A DNA stretch of 64,000 nucleotides, taken from Streptomyces sp. XM4193. Lineage in GTDB: Bacteria; Actinomycetota; Actinomycetes; Streptomycetales; Streptomycetaceae. A model generated the notes under the pieces. That model did no database searches. It saw only the letters and a list, made by a program, of their open reading frames with translations, and was not told where the DNA came from. The stretch lies in NCBI RefSeq assembly GCF_023072595.1, contig NZ_JALLGK010000012.1, positions 62,001-126,000 on the forward strand, written 5' to 3'. The position numbers and the translations under genes were made by a program. Within the stretch, counting starts at the first letter, position 1. Each line of letters starts with the position of its first letter. Positions 23,871-32,368 of this stretch are shown here, one piece after another.

Positions 23871-24916
23871 ACCGCGCTCACCGCCCCGGCGGGGGCGGTG
23901 GAGGGGGCCGGCGACGCGAGGCCGCGGGCGAAGTCCAGGAAGTCGTCGACCCAGCCGCCGGCGGGGTGGACGTAGCGGTGGAACCGCAGCGACCCCACCA
24001 CGGAGTCGAGGACGTCGGCGGTCAGTGAGGGCGGCGGGGCGCCGAGGAAGTCGAGCAGTTCGAAGCGCCGTCGGTCGGCGGCCTCTTCCAGGTATGCGCG
24101 CAGCACGGCGGCTGCCTCCTTGTCCTCGAGTGGGTGGGCGTCCGATCGGCCGGGGCCCGCGGGCCGGTCCGGCTCGCAGATCAGCTCGATCAGTACGTGG
24201 GCCGGAGCCCGGGTGAGCACCGAGCCGCCCAGCCGCTCGACCGCTCCGGGTGCCAGGAATCGTTTCTCGGGGCGGTTGGAGGGGTGTGTGCCGGCCGCCT
24301 CGGCGAGGTGCCGGGCCGACAGTCGGGGCCGGTGCTCGCCCAGCGACTCCGTCCGGATGCCCACCGAGCGCGGTCCGCCGACCATCTGCCAGTTCTCCGC
24401 GCGCTCCACCAGCAGGACGTCGTCGTTGGAGATCAGTGCGCCGCCGCTGCGGACCATGGACAGCGCGGCGGTGGTCTTCCCGGCCATCTTCTCGCCCGTC
24501 AGGATGATGCCGGTGCCGGCCAGTTGGACCGCCGCGCCGTGCAGCGGGACGGCGCCCGCCCCGATCGCCACCGCCCGGCTGAGGGTGCGGGCATAACGCA
24601 GCCCGATCACCGGCAGCCACCGGGCCTCGGCGCAGCGCACGGTGATCCGGCGGGCCGCCCGGTCGAAGTGCGTGCGGTGCGCGGCGGTGCCGTCCGGTTC
24701 GGCCTCCGCCGGGCCCTCGACGGGCCCTCGGACCAGGTCCAGCTGCCAGTGGCGCTCCCCGGCCGGGGGCGGGTGCCCGGGGCCGGGCAGCGGCGGGAAG
24801 AAGGGCGCGGCCAGCTCCTCCAGCGAGGCCACCGTGTCCGGTTCTCCCGTGACGGTCAGCGTGATGCCGGCCGCCGGTACGGCCAGCGGACGGGCCGTCG
24901 AGCTCTTGGTCGTCAT
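23867..24916 (-). CDS. HPr kinase-like (HprK-related) protein, 349 aa
   Basis: The C-terminal half carries an HprK/P-type P-loop: PLHGAAVQL, then ILTGEKMAGKTTAAL (Walker A 141-149), then ISNDDVLLVER, the Asp-Asp of this family, and VGGPRSVGIR. The N-terminal 100 residues are unrelated to HPr kinase and contain a Pro-rich loop. HprK-related kinases in natural-product clusters phosphorylate a peptide or small molecule; lasso clusters with a nucleotidyltransferase gene are one known setting. No PTS HPr gene is nearby, so sugar regulation is unlikely. The ATG at 24916 overlaps the APH-like stop (ATGA). Confidence 0.78.
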   Translation of the reverse strand: MTTKSSTARPLAVPAAGITLTVTGEPDTVASLEELAAPFFPPLPGPGHPPPAGERHWQLDLVRGPVEGPAEAEPDGTAAHRTHFDRAARRITVRCAEARWLPVIGLRYARTLSRAVAIGAGAVPLHGAAVQLAGTGIILTGEKMAGKTTAALSMVRSGGALISNDDVLLVERAENWQMVGGPRSVGIRTESLGEHRPRLSARHLAEAAGTHPSNRPEKRFLAPGAVERLGGSVLTRAPAHVLIELICEPDRPAGPGRSDAHPLEDKEAAAVLRAYLEEAADRRRFELLDFLGAPPPSLTADVLDSVVGSLRFHRYVHPAGGWVDDFLDFARGLASPAPSTAPAGAVSAV

Positions 24917-25860
24917 CGCAGTGCTTTCAGGATCGCGAGGCCCTCGGCCTCGAAGGCGGGATCGTCGGTGCGCCGTGCCGCGGTGAGCGTGCTCAGTGCG
25001 CAGGAGAGGCGGGCGAAGTCGAGCAGTACCGGGTCGGGCGGTCCCGGGTCCGTGCCGCGCTCGCCCCGGTAGGCGGCGGTGAACGCGGCACGGCCGGCCG
25101 GGAGCGCGGCCAGTTCCCGGTCCCACAGCCGCTGCAGATCGGTCTCGAACGGGCCGAGCGCGGCCCGTTCGAAGTCGAAGACGACCTCGCGGCCCCCGGC
25201 TCCGCGGGCGACGTTGCGCAACGAGTAGTCGCCGTGCAGCAGCACCCGCGGGGCTCCCGTCGCACGTCGGTCGGCCTCCCGCGCCAGCTCGTTCGGGGCC
25301 CCTTTCGCCGGTGTCTCCGGCCGGTCGCGGACCAGTGCGTACAGGTCCGGCGCCTGGCCGGCGAGCGCCTCCCACTGCGTTTCGAGCTGCTCCTCGCAGG
25401 AGGCCGGTTGCGGTGTCGACGCGGTGCCGGTCGGCGGGACGATGTCGGGCGGCGGGACGGTGTCGTGCACGGCGGCCAGCAGTCGTCCCGCGGTTGCGGC
25501 GGAGTCGGCGGTGTGCCGCAGCGGGTGGAGGTCCTCCCAGCCGAAGACCGCGTACGCGCCGAGCCCCGCGGCCGTCCCGCCGTCCAGCAGACGTGTGCTG
25601 TGCCCGGGACCGACCGCCGGGGCGACCAGCCGTTCGGTGGCGGCCCGGTCGTTGCGCGCGTACAGCTTCACGAAGACCTCGCGCCCCAGGGCCGTGCCGC
25701 GGAACCAGGCGTTCGCCGACCGCTCCTTGAAGCCCGCGGCCCGTACCTGGGTCAGATGGTCCGCCCCGGCCCGGGCCGCCAGCCGATCGGCCACCTGCTG
25801 CGGCAACAGATCGACCGGCGCCCCGTCCAGGACCGCGCCGCTCCCGGACGGCTCACTCAC
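24913..25860 (-). CDS. aminoglycoside phosphotransferase (APH)-fold kinase, 315 aa
   Basis: Protein-kinase-like small-molecule kinase. The N-lobe has EVFVKLYARND with the ATP-binding Lys. The Brenner motif is LLHGDYSLRNVARG and the metal Asp is in REVVFDFERAALG. APH-fold enzymes phosphorylate antibiotics, choline, homoserine or sugars. In this operon it could phosphorylate a biosynthetic alcohol (for example the hydroxymethyl group or ribose) or give self-protection by masking the product. The GTG start at 25860 overlaps the SPASM gene stop in GTGA. Together with the HprK-like and ThiD-like proteins it makes three unrelated kinase folds in one operon. Confidence 0.82.
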   Translation of the reverse strand: MSEPSGSGAVLDGAPVDLLPQQVADRLAARAGADHLTQVRAAGFKERSANAWFRGTALGREVFVKLYARNDRAATERLVAPAVGPGHSTRLLDGGTAAGLGAYAVFGWEDLHPLRHTADSAATAGRLLAAVHDTVPPPDIVPPTGTASTPQPASCEEQLETQWEALAGQAPDLYALVRDRPETPAKGAPNELAREADRRATGAPRVLLHGDYSLRNVARGAGGREVVFDFERAALGPFETDLQRLWDRELAALPAGRAAFTAAYRGERGTDPGPPDPVLLDFARLSCALSTLTAARRTDDPAFEAEGLAILKALR

Positions 25861-27122
25861 TTCGGCTTGCCGATCCAGGTGCACAGGTAGTCCATGTGCA
25901 CCAGACGCTTGTCGGTCGGCACGGTGGGCTGCTGCGGGAACTCCTGCTTGGGCGCGACGTCCTTGGGGCAGTACGGGTCGCGGACGAACAGCGAGCGCTT
26001 GCCGGTCTCGTGCGCGTGGTGCAGGTAGGAGCGCCCGGCACAGCCTCCGCGGCAGGCCTGCAGCAGCTCGCACCCCGCGCAGCCCTCCAGCAGCTCCGGG
26101 TTGGCGTTGCGGCGGCGGAAGGAGGCGAACTGCGGGGACCGGATGATGTCGTACAGGTCGTCGACCCGCAGGTCGCCCACCTTGTAGTCGTGCAGGTACA
26201 CGCAGGGCGAGACCGGTATGCGTCCGTCCGGGGTGATGGAGTGGATGCGGAACGAAGTCCGGCCGCAGGGGCAGCCCTTGGCGTTCTGGTAGTCCGTCAC
26301 CGCTGCGATCGGCGGCTCGCCGAGGTCGACCGGTGAGCAGTGCTTCATCAGGAAGGAGAAGCCCTCGTAGTACTGCTCCGCGGGCAGCAGCGAGTCCATG
26401 TGCTTGGACTCGACGGGCTTGATGGGGTTGATCCGGATGTGCGCGTCGTACTCGACCGCCAGCTCCAGCAGGCCCTCCAGATGGGCCTGGGTGAAGTTCC
26501 AGTTCATCGCGCACATGATGATCGAGTGGTCGAGGCCGTACTCCTTGGCCAGTTCGAGGGTGCGGATCGCCTGCTTGTAGATCTTCGCGCCGCGGTTGGC
26601 GTTGTGTTCGCCCTCGAACGGGGAGTCGAAGCTGATGTCGAGGTCGTTGAGGCGCCGCCAGCTCGCGTTGTGGTCCCGCTCCAGATGCAGGGCCGTGATG
26701 CCGGAGGTGGTGAGTCCGACGATGATGCCGGCGTCGGTCAGGCCGTCGATGATCCGCGGCAGCATGGTGTTCTTGGGGTTCGGCCCGTTGGTGAAGAGCG
26801 GTTCGTTGCCGCCCAGGTTCACCGTTTCGACTCCGTTCAACGCCAGTTGCTCGACGATGCGGTCGACGATCTCCGGGGTGAAGTCCATGCCCTTCTCACG
26901 GGCGGACATCGAGTAGCAGTGGGTGCAGCGGTAGGGGCAGTCGTTGCCGAGCGTCCAGCCGATGTTCTTGATGTCGATCGGGCACTCCTCCGCCTCCTCG
27001 TGCTCGATCGGGCCCACCGGCCTGGTGAAGTGCTCTTTGGCGTCGACCACTTCGAGCGGCAGCGACTTGCGCTTCCAGGGGAGTTCGACCTGGGGACTCT
27101 GCTCTTCGGACACGGTGACCAC
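25857..27122 (-). CDS. radical SAM/SPASM-domain enzyme, 421 aa
   Basis: Radical SAM core with the 4Fe-4S triad Cys62, Cys66, Cys69 in CPYRCTHCYS, a Gly-rich SAM contact NLGGNEPLF, and a C-terminal SPASM region for extra clusters: CPCGRTSFRIHS, SPCVYLHD, CAGCELLQACRGGCAG and DPYC. SPASM enzymes mostly modify peptides (cross-links, epimers, amino-acid excisions); some act on sugars or small molecules. No standard precursor-recognition (RRE) segment was seen by eye. Start GTG 27122 follows a GGAAAGG site closely; GTG 27113 is an alternative with better spacing. Its stop overlaps the kinase start. The substrate could be a peptide, possibly the small coupled protein, or the pyrimidine. Confidence 0.92.
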   Translation of the reverse strand: MVTVSEEQSPQVELPWKRKSLPLEVVDAKEHFTRPVGPIEHEEAEECPIDIKNIGWTLGNDCPYRCTHCYSMSAREKGMDFTPEIVDRIVEQLALNGVETVNLGGNEPLFTNGPNPKNTMLPRIIDGLTDAGIIVGLTTSGITALHLERDHNASWRRLNDLDISFDSPFEGEHNANRGAKIYKQAIRTLELAKEYGLDHSIIMCAMNWNFTQAHLEGLLELAVEYDAHIRINPIKPVESKHMDSLLPAEQYYEGFSFLMKHCSPVDLGEPPIAAVTDYQNAKGCPCGRTSFRIHSITPDGRIPVSPCVYLHDYKVGDLRVDDLYDIIRSPQFASFRRRNANPELLEGCAGCELLQACRGGCAGRSYLHHAHETGKRSLFVRDPYCPKDVAPKQEFPQQPTVPTDKRLVHMDYLCTWIGKPK

Positions 27123-27179
27123 GGCCTTTCCGTAGGTGGGGGTGAACGGGAGGAGCGGGGGGCGGAATGGATCAGCGGG

Positions 27180-28787
27180 TCAGCACAGGAAGGGGTTGTC
27201 GTCCGCGTCGTAGACGAGCCCGACCTTGCGGTACGCCTCCTTCACGCGTGTGTCGAACGCCCGGTAGCGCGGGGCGGTGCGGACGAGTTCCGCCTCGATC
27301 AGCTCGCGGGTCTCCGCTTCGAGGTGCTCGGTGGCGGTGGGACCGGCGGCGACGTCGAGCAGCAGCCGGAAGAGGTCCAGGTCCGTCCGGCGCAGATCGA
27401 TGGAGAGGCCGTGCATCAGGGCGAGTTCGGCGTCGTCCAGGGCCTTGGGGGCCGAGAGCGGGTCGATGGCCTTGTCGTAGACCGCCGCGTGCTCCTTCTG
27501 CCAGCGCTTGAGCGCGCCGTAGACGCACCGCACGCGGGGGTCCAGCACGTCGTAGCGGGTGTTGCCGAGCGCGTCCTGGTCGATCTGCAGACCGCCGCGC
27601 CTGGTCAGCGTCCTGGTGAAGTTGGTGCCGGCCGCGGCGTACATCTCGGTGAAGATGCCCTTGGAGATCGTCCACGTGTAGCGGCGCATCGCGGCGTAGT
27701 TGTCCTCGAGTTCCGCCAGCGTGGTGCGGTCGTCGAAGAGGATGTGCCCGGCCTGGACGTAGATGCCGTGCGCGCGGAAACGGTCCAGGGCGGCGTAGTT
27801 CTGCTCCACGGTGGCCCGTTTGGCCATGCGGCGCAGGGCGGACTGCGAGAAGTTCTCGATGCCGCAGGAGAAGGAGAAGAACCCGGCCCGCGCGAGTTCC
27901 CGGACCACGTCCTCCTCGGCGCGGTCGGCGCGTATCGAGCCGCGCAGCCTCGGGCTCACTCCGCGGGCCTCGAACTCGTCGGCGAGTTCGGCGCACCAGG
28001 CGGCGTCCCGCGGCGGCTCGACCAGCGAATCGTCGATGACCTTGAAGTACCGGGCGCCGGCTTCCCACAGCTGCTCGATCTCGTCGGCGACGTCCCGGAT
28101 GCTGCGCTGACGCCAGTTCGAGCCGCCGCCGACCCGCTCGAAGGCGATGATGGAGCAGAAAGTACAGGTGGCCTGGCATCCGCGGGCCGTCTGCAGATGG
28201 ACCAGGCTGCGCCGCGCGATCGTCAGGTCGAGGGTGTCGCGGTGCGGGTGCGGCAGCTGCGAGAAGGGGAGCTTGGGAGCGGGCTCGAAGTTGTGCCGCA
28301 GCGCCCCGTCCTCCTCGCGGAAGCTCAGGCCGGGGATGCTCTCCAGCCGGGGCGTGCCGGTGTGCACGTGCTCCGCGAGCATGCGCATCGGCAGCTCGCC
28401 CTCGCCGCGCACCACGGCGTCGAAGCCGGCCTCCAGGAACTCCGTGGCGTGGAAGGTGGGGCCGTAGCCCCCGGCCACGGTCAGCGGCCGGACCCCGGCC
28501 CGCTGCACCAGATGCATGGCCTCGATGGCGCGCATCATGTTGCTGCGGTAGCAGGCGAAACCCACCAGGGAGGGGCGAGCTTCGACGATGCGCCGGGCCA
28601 GCGCCTCCACGTCGATCCCCTGCAACCACCCGTCGACGAGCTCGACCCGGTGCCCCTCCTGACGCAGGTAGGCGGCGAGGTATCCGAGACCGAGGTTCTC
28701 CTCCGCGGTACGGTGCGTGACCGGCGAGGGCGTGGCCAGCACTATGCGGACCTGGCCGTTCCGTCTGCTCATGGCGTTCAGGATCAC
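27180..28787 (-). CDS. B12-binding-domain radical SAM enzyme, 535 aa
   Basis: N-terminal Rossmann cobalamin-binding domain (residues 12-140: NLGLGYLAAYLRQEGHRVELVD, then LTVAGGYGPT and VVRGEGE), without the DxHxxG histidine, as in many B12 radical SAM proteins. The radical SAM core follows with Cys204, Cys208 and Cys211 in CQATCTFCS. The C-terminal 200 residues are helical and end in NPFLC. These enzymes do C- or P-methylations, ring contractions and other radical changes. It is first in the operon, 57 bases before the SPASM gene. The start is either GTG 28787 or ATG 28772; neither has a strong ribosome site. Confidence 0.9.
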   Translation of the reverse strand: MILNAMSRRNGQVRIVLATPSPVTHRTAEENLGLGYLAAYLRQEGHRVELVDGWLQGIDVEALARRIVEARPSLVGFACYRSNMMRAIEAMHLVQRAGVRPLTVAGGYGPTFHATEFLEAGFDAVVRGEGELPMRMLAEHVHTGTPRLESIPGLSFREEDGALRHNFEPAPKLPFSQLPHPHRDTLDLTIARRSLVHLQTARGCQATCTFCSIIAFERVGGGSNWRQRSIRDVADEIEQLWEAGARYFKVIDDSLVEPPRDAAWCAELADEFEARGVSPRLRGSIRADRAEEDVVRELARAGFFSFSCGIENFSQSALRRMAKRATVEQNYAALDRFRAHGIYVQAGHILFDDRTTLAELEDNYAAMRRYTWTISKGIFTEMYAAAGTNFTRTLTRRGGLQIDQDALGNTRYDVLDPRVRCVYGALKRWQKEHAAVYDKAIDPLSAPKALDDAELALMHGLSIDLRRTDLDLFRLLLDVAAGPTATEHLEAETRELIEAELVRTAPRYRAFDTRVKEAYRKVGLVYDADDNPFLC

Positions 28788-28993
28788 CGCCGGCGATCTC
28801 TGCCCGGTCGGCGTCGGATCGCCGCCGGATGCCGTCGCCCCGATGCCTCGGTGTCCGCACGCCTGCGTCCCGCCACGCCGAGCGCGGAAGGATCACTCGG
28901 CGCGCACGGTCCCGGCCGGGCCGCCGGGGCCCGGCGACCGCCGGCTCAGCGGCGCCGGGCCGTGACACTCCCCCGACGAGCGTCAGTCACGGC

Positions 28994-29212
28994 TCACTTC
29001 GCGTTCTTGCCGTCCTCGGCGAGGGTGTGTGCGACGAGCGCGTTGGCGTGGCCGTGGCCCAGCCCGTGCTCGGTCTTGAGCCAGGCGACGAGTTCCATGT
29101 GCTTGGACAGCGGCGAGCTGCGGATCAGCTCCTTCCACTCGCCGATCGGTCGGCCGTACTTCTTCTCGATCGAGGGGAAGTAGCTGGCGGGGCCCTTCAC
29201 TTGTTCGGCCAT
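28994..29212 (-). CDS. DUF4287-family small protein, 72 aa
   Basis: Small conserved protein with the family pattern FPSIEKKYGRPIGEWKELI followed by HGLGHGHANALVAH. Function unknown. It is found widely in actinomycetes and other bacteria, often as a single gene. The ATG at 29212 was chosen for the intact family N-terminus. It is divergent from the TetR gene, so the palindromic operators between them may control both. Confidence 0.88.
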   Translation of the reverse strand: MAEQVKGPASYFPSIEKKYGRPIGEWKELIRSSPLSKHMELVAWLKTEHGLGHGHANALVAHTLAEDGKNAK

Positions 29213-29437
29213 GGTCCTCGTTCCATCCGTTCGTGCTCGGTGACCGCGGGGGTCGGGGGTGCTCGGTGGGTCGGGTGCTCGGTGGTCGTGCCGGTGCTCA
29301 GCTGCGGGCGGCACGGTGCTCACGGACGTGCCGGGGATCGTCTGCCGACAGCCGGAGGGCGACCGGACGTGACGGTCCGCGCCATGTGCTGCCGTCCCGG
29401 AGAACAGCCCGAGAACCAGAAGGTTCGGCACAGAAGA

Positions 29438-29481
29438 ACTGGACGGTACAGTACGCATCGCGGAACTGGACTGTCCAGTAC
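29438..29481. promoter_or_regulatory. paired palindromic operator upstream of the TetR gene
   Basis: A perfect palindrome ACTGGAC-T-GTCCAGT lies at 29465-29479, 19 bases before the TetR start. A related site, ACTGGACGGTACAGT, starts at 29438, 27 bases upstream. Both share the ACTGGAC half-site. The position suggests autoregulation by the TetR protein and possibly control of the divergent DUF4287 gene. Confidence 0.6.
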
Positions 29482-29497
29482 TGATTCGGGAGACGGA

Positions 29498-30118
29498 ATG
29501 ACACCGAGCGAAACCGGCCGGTCCGCCCTCAAGCGGCGGCAGATCACGGAGGCGGCGACCAGCGCGTTCCTGAGCAAGGGCTACGCCGGCACCAGCATGG
29601 ACGACATCGCGAAGCTGGCCGCGGTCTCCAAGCAGACCGTCTACAAGCACTTCTCCGACAAGGAGAAGCTGTTCGCCGAGATCGTGCTGGCCACCACCGA
29701 CCGGATCGACGGCATGCTCGAACTGGTGGGCCGGGTCCCGGCCGACGCCGATGCCCTGGAAGAGAGCCTGACCGGTCTCGCCCGCCGGTTCCTCTCCGCG
29801 CTCACCCAGCCCCAGGTCCTTCAGCTGCGGCGCCTGGTCATCGCCAACGCGGACGCCTTCCCCGAACTGGGCGCCGACTGGTACCAGCAGGGGTTCGAGC
29901 GGGTCCTCACCACTCTGGCGGCCACCTTCGAGGACCTCACCGAGCGGGGACTGCTGCGCTGCGAGGACCCGCTCCTGGCCGCCCACCACTTCTCCGGGCT
30001 GCTGCTGTGGATCCCCGTGAACAAGGCCATGTTCCACGGCAGTCTCCAGGACAGCGAGGCCGACCTCGACCGCTGTGCCGCCGCCGGCGTACGCGCCTTC
30101 CTCGCCGCCTACCGCTGA
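29498..30118 (+). CDS. TetR/AcrR-family transcriptional regulator, 206 aa
   Basis: N-terminal helix-turn-helix (residues 10-56) with ITEAATSAFLSKGYAGTSMD and VSKQTVYKHFSDKEKLFAEI, followed by a helical ligand-binding domain of the TetR_C type (LALQLRRLVI-like segment and LLLWIPVNKAMF). The start is ATG 29498. Two palindromic sites lie just upstream, fitting autorepression. No obvious drug pump sits next to it; the catalase gene converges from the other side with a terminator between. The ligand is unknown. Confidence 0.92.
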   Translation: MTPSETGRSALKRRQITEAATSAFLSKGYAGTSMDDIAKLAAVSKQTVYKHFSDKEKLFAEIVLATTDRIDGMLELVGRVPADADALEESLTGLARRFLSALTQPQVLQLRRLVIANADAFPELGADWYQQGFERVLTTLAATFEDLTERGLLRCEDPLLAAHHFSGLLLWIPVNKAMFHGSLQDSEADLDRCAAAGVRAFLAAYR

Positions 30119-30190
30119 CCGGCGCCGGCGGACCCGGGCGGGCCCACCCGCTGCCGCCGCCCCGCTTCGCGCCGGGCGCCCGCGCCGGAA

Positions 30191-30236
30191 CGGCGGGCCG
30201 CGGCGCCCCCGTTGACGAGGACGCCGCGGCCCGCCG
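30191..30236. terminator. bidirectional terminator between TetR and catalase genes
   Basis: Fifteen-base perfect inverted arms (CGGCGGGCCGCGGCG at 30191-30205 and its complement at 30222-30236) with a 16-base loop. It lies just before the catalase stop and after the TetR stop, so it can end both transcripts. Confidence 0.6.
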
Positions 30237-30242
30237 GGCGGG

Positions 30243-31766
30243 TCACGCCTTGCGCTGCATACTGCTGCGGGCCGGGTTCGCCTGCTGCTCCGCCTTGGGG
30301 TCCTTCTCGCCCTGCTTGGCCCGTACGCCCTCCTCGATCCGGGCGCCGACGTCCGGGTCGATGTTGCGCCAGTAGGTGAAGGCGCGCACCAGTACGGGTT
30401 CGGTGACGCCGTTCAGCAGGTGCCCGACGACGTTGTCCACCAGCCGTTCGCGCGCCGCGTCGTCGAGCACCTCCCGCACCATCGTCCCGGCCTGTCCCCA
30501 GTCGTCGTCCTCGGCGTGCGAGACGTAGGCGGTACGAGTGATCTCACCGTCGGCGTGCCAGCTGGGAGGGTTGCCGTGGCGGTCGGTGTCTGCGGCCGGG
30601 CCTCCCTTGCTGTTGGGCGCGTACACGGGGTCGGAGGTCAGCCGGTAGGCCATCGCCCCGTCCTTGGAGTAGGTGTTCACCGGGGCCACCGGGGCGTTGA
30701 CCGGCAGCTGCTGGTAGTTGCCGCCGATCCGGTAGCGGTGCGAGTCCGCGTAGGAGAAGAGCCGCGCCAGCAGCATCCGGTCCGGGCTCGGGCCGATCCC
30801 GGGGACGAGGTTGTTGGGCTGGAACGCGGCCTGCTCGATCTGGGCGTGGTTGTCGGTGGGGTTGCGGTCGAGCGTCATCGTGCCGACCTCGTGCAGCGGG
30901 TAGTCCCCGTGCGGCCACACCTTGGTCAGGTCGAACGGGTTGAACCGGTAGCCGGGCGCGTCGTCGTAGGGCATCAGCTGCACGTACAGCGTCCAGCTCG
31001 GGTACTCGCCGTCGCGGATGTGCTCGAAGAGATCACGGGTGTGGTAGTCCGTGTCGGCCGAGGCCATCTGGTCGGCCTCGTGCTGGGTGAAGTGCTCGAT
31101 GCCCTGGTCGGTCTTGAAGTGGTACTTGACCCAGAACCGCTCGCCCGAGGCGTTGATCCACATGTACGTGTGCGAGGTGTAGCCGTTCATGTGGCGCCAG
31201 GTGCGCGGGATGCCGCGGTCCCCCATCAGCCAGGTGACCTGGTGCGCCGTCTCCGGGGAGAGCGTCCAGAAGTCCCACTGCATGTCGTGGTCGCGCAGGT
31301 TGTTGTCGGCGCGGCGCTTCTGGGAGCGGATGAAGTGCTGGAACTTCATCGGGTCCTTGACGAAGAACACCGGAGTGTTGTTGCCGACCATGTCGTAGTT
31401 GCCCTCGCTGGTGTAGAACTTCACCGCGAAGCCGCGCGGGTCGCGCCAGGTGTCCGGGCTCCCGCGCTCCCCCGCCACGGTGGAGAAGCGCGCCACCAGC
31501 TCCGTCGTGGTGCCGGGCTGGAAGAGGGCCGCCCGCGTGTAGGCGCTGACGTCGCCGGTCACCCGGAAGTTGCCGAACGCGCCGCTGCCCTTGGCGTGCG
31601 GCTGGCGCTCGGGGATGCGCTCCCGGTTGAACTGGGCCATCTGCTCGATGAGATAGGCGTCCTGGAGCAGGATGGGGCCGCCTGCGCCGACGGTGAGTGA
31701 GTGTTCGTCGCTCTCGACGGGCGCGCCCGCGTCGGTCGTCGTCGGGGTGTGCTGACTCTTCGCCAT
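30243..31766 (-). CDS. katA: monofunctional heme catalase, 507 aa
   Basis: Clade-type small-subunit catalase that breaks down hydrogen peroxide. The start of the mature fold reads GGPILLQDAYLIEQMAQFNRE-like; the distal His/Asn region is ARFSTVAGERGSPDTWRDPR and VGNNTPVFFVKDP, and the heme-Tyr motif is RLFSYADSHRYRIG. Length matches the small-subunit family (480-510). ATG 31766 has GAAGGAGA ten bases upstream. It stands alone, with a long empty upstream region. The gene symbol is by family; several catalase paralogues occur in streptomycetes. Confidence 0.93.
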   Translation of the reverse strand: MAKSQHTPTTTDAGAPVESDEHSLTVGAGGPILLQDAYLIEQMAQFNRERIPERQPHAKGSGAFGNFRVTGDVSAYTRAALFQPGTTTELVARFSTVAGERGSPDTWRDPRGFAVKFYTSEGNYDMVGNNTPVFFVKDPMKFQHFIRSQKRRADNNLRDHDMQWDFWTLSPETAHQVTWLMGDRGIPRTWRHMNGYTSHTYMWINASGERFWVKYHFKTDQGIEHFTQHEADQMASADTDYHTRDLFEHIRDGEYPSWTLYVQLMPYDDAPGYRFNPFDLTKVWPHGDYPLHEVGTMTLDRNPTDNHAQIEQAAFQPNNLVPGIGPSPDRMLLARLFSYADSHRYRIGGNYQQLPVNAPVAPVNTYSKDGAMAYRLTSDPVYAPNSKGGPAADTDRHGNPPSWHADGEITRTAYVSHAEDDDWGQAGTMVREVLDDAARERLVDNVVGHLLNGVTEPVLVRAFTYWRNIDPDVGARIEEGVRAKQGEKDPKAEQQANPARSSMQRKA

Positions 31767-32368
31767 CGACGCTGTCTCCTTCGACTGGTGAGTGGTCTGC
31801 GCGCGGTCGTCCGCCCGGCTGCCGGGCGGTACGGCCGTCGCGGCTGGTTCGGTGCGGCGGGGCCGTGCCGGAAGTGCCGGCCCCGCCGAGCCGAACGCGG
31901 TACCGGAACGGGTCCTGTTCCGGGTTCTGCGGCAAGGCTCCCGCTCGCACCGGAGTCCTGCTGTGCGCCGCGCCGACCCCGGGCCGGCACGCACCCGCCG
32001 CCCGGGTGCGTGCCGCGGCGACGAACCGCGGTGCGACCCGCCCGGCGAATGTCGCTCACAGGGCGGGTTCGGGACGGCCGCCACCGTGCGGCGGTGTCCG
32101 AACGTGCCCGATCCGAGACTGCGGCCCGGGCCCGCTCGCCGCGACCGCAGGCCGGCACCGCTCGACCGGTCGGGTGCTCCCGCGCCGAACCGCTCGCCGC
32201 GGCGCGGTTCCGGGGTGCGCGGCGGTCGGCGGTGTGCCTGCGTCCGGCGCCCGCCCCGCGCAGCGCCGGACCCGTCCTCGGCCCGTACGGCCCGCCCTTC
32301 GGCCCGCGCGCACGGACCGTCGCCCGCGGGCACGGCCGCGCCGACCTGCCCGGCGTACGGCGCCGCCG
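31767..32368. other. gene-free region upstream of catalase
   Basis: About 600 bases with no supported gene. Open frames here give Arg/Pro/Ala-rich low-complexity products on both strands. The catalase promoter should lie at its left end and the 3' end of the MFS transcript at its right end. I found no clear operator or terminator. Confidence 0.5.

Noticed and set aside
13539..28787. Lasso-peptide cluster
   Set aside because: HprK-like and nucleotidyltransferase genes suggested it, but there is no asparagine-synthetase-like cyclase, no transglutaminase-like peptidase and no lasso precursor.
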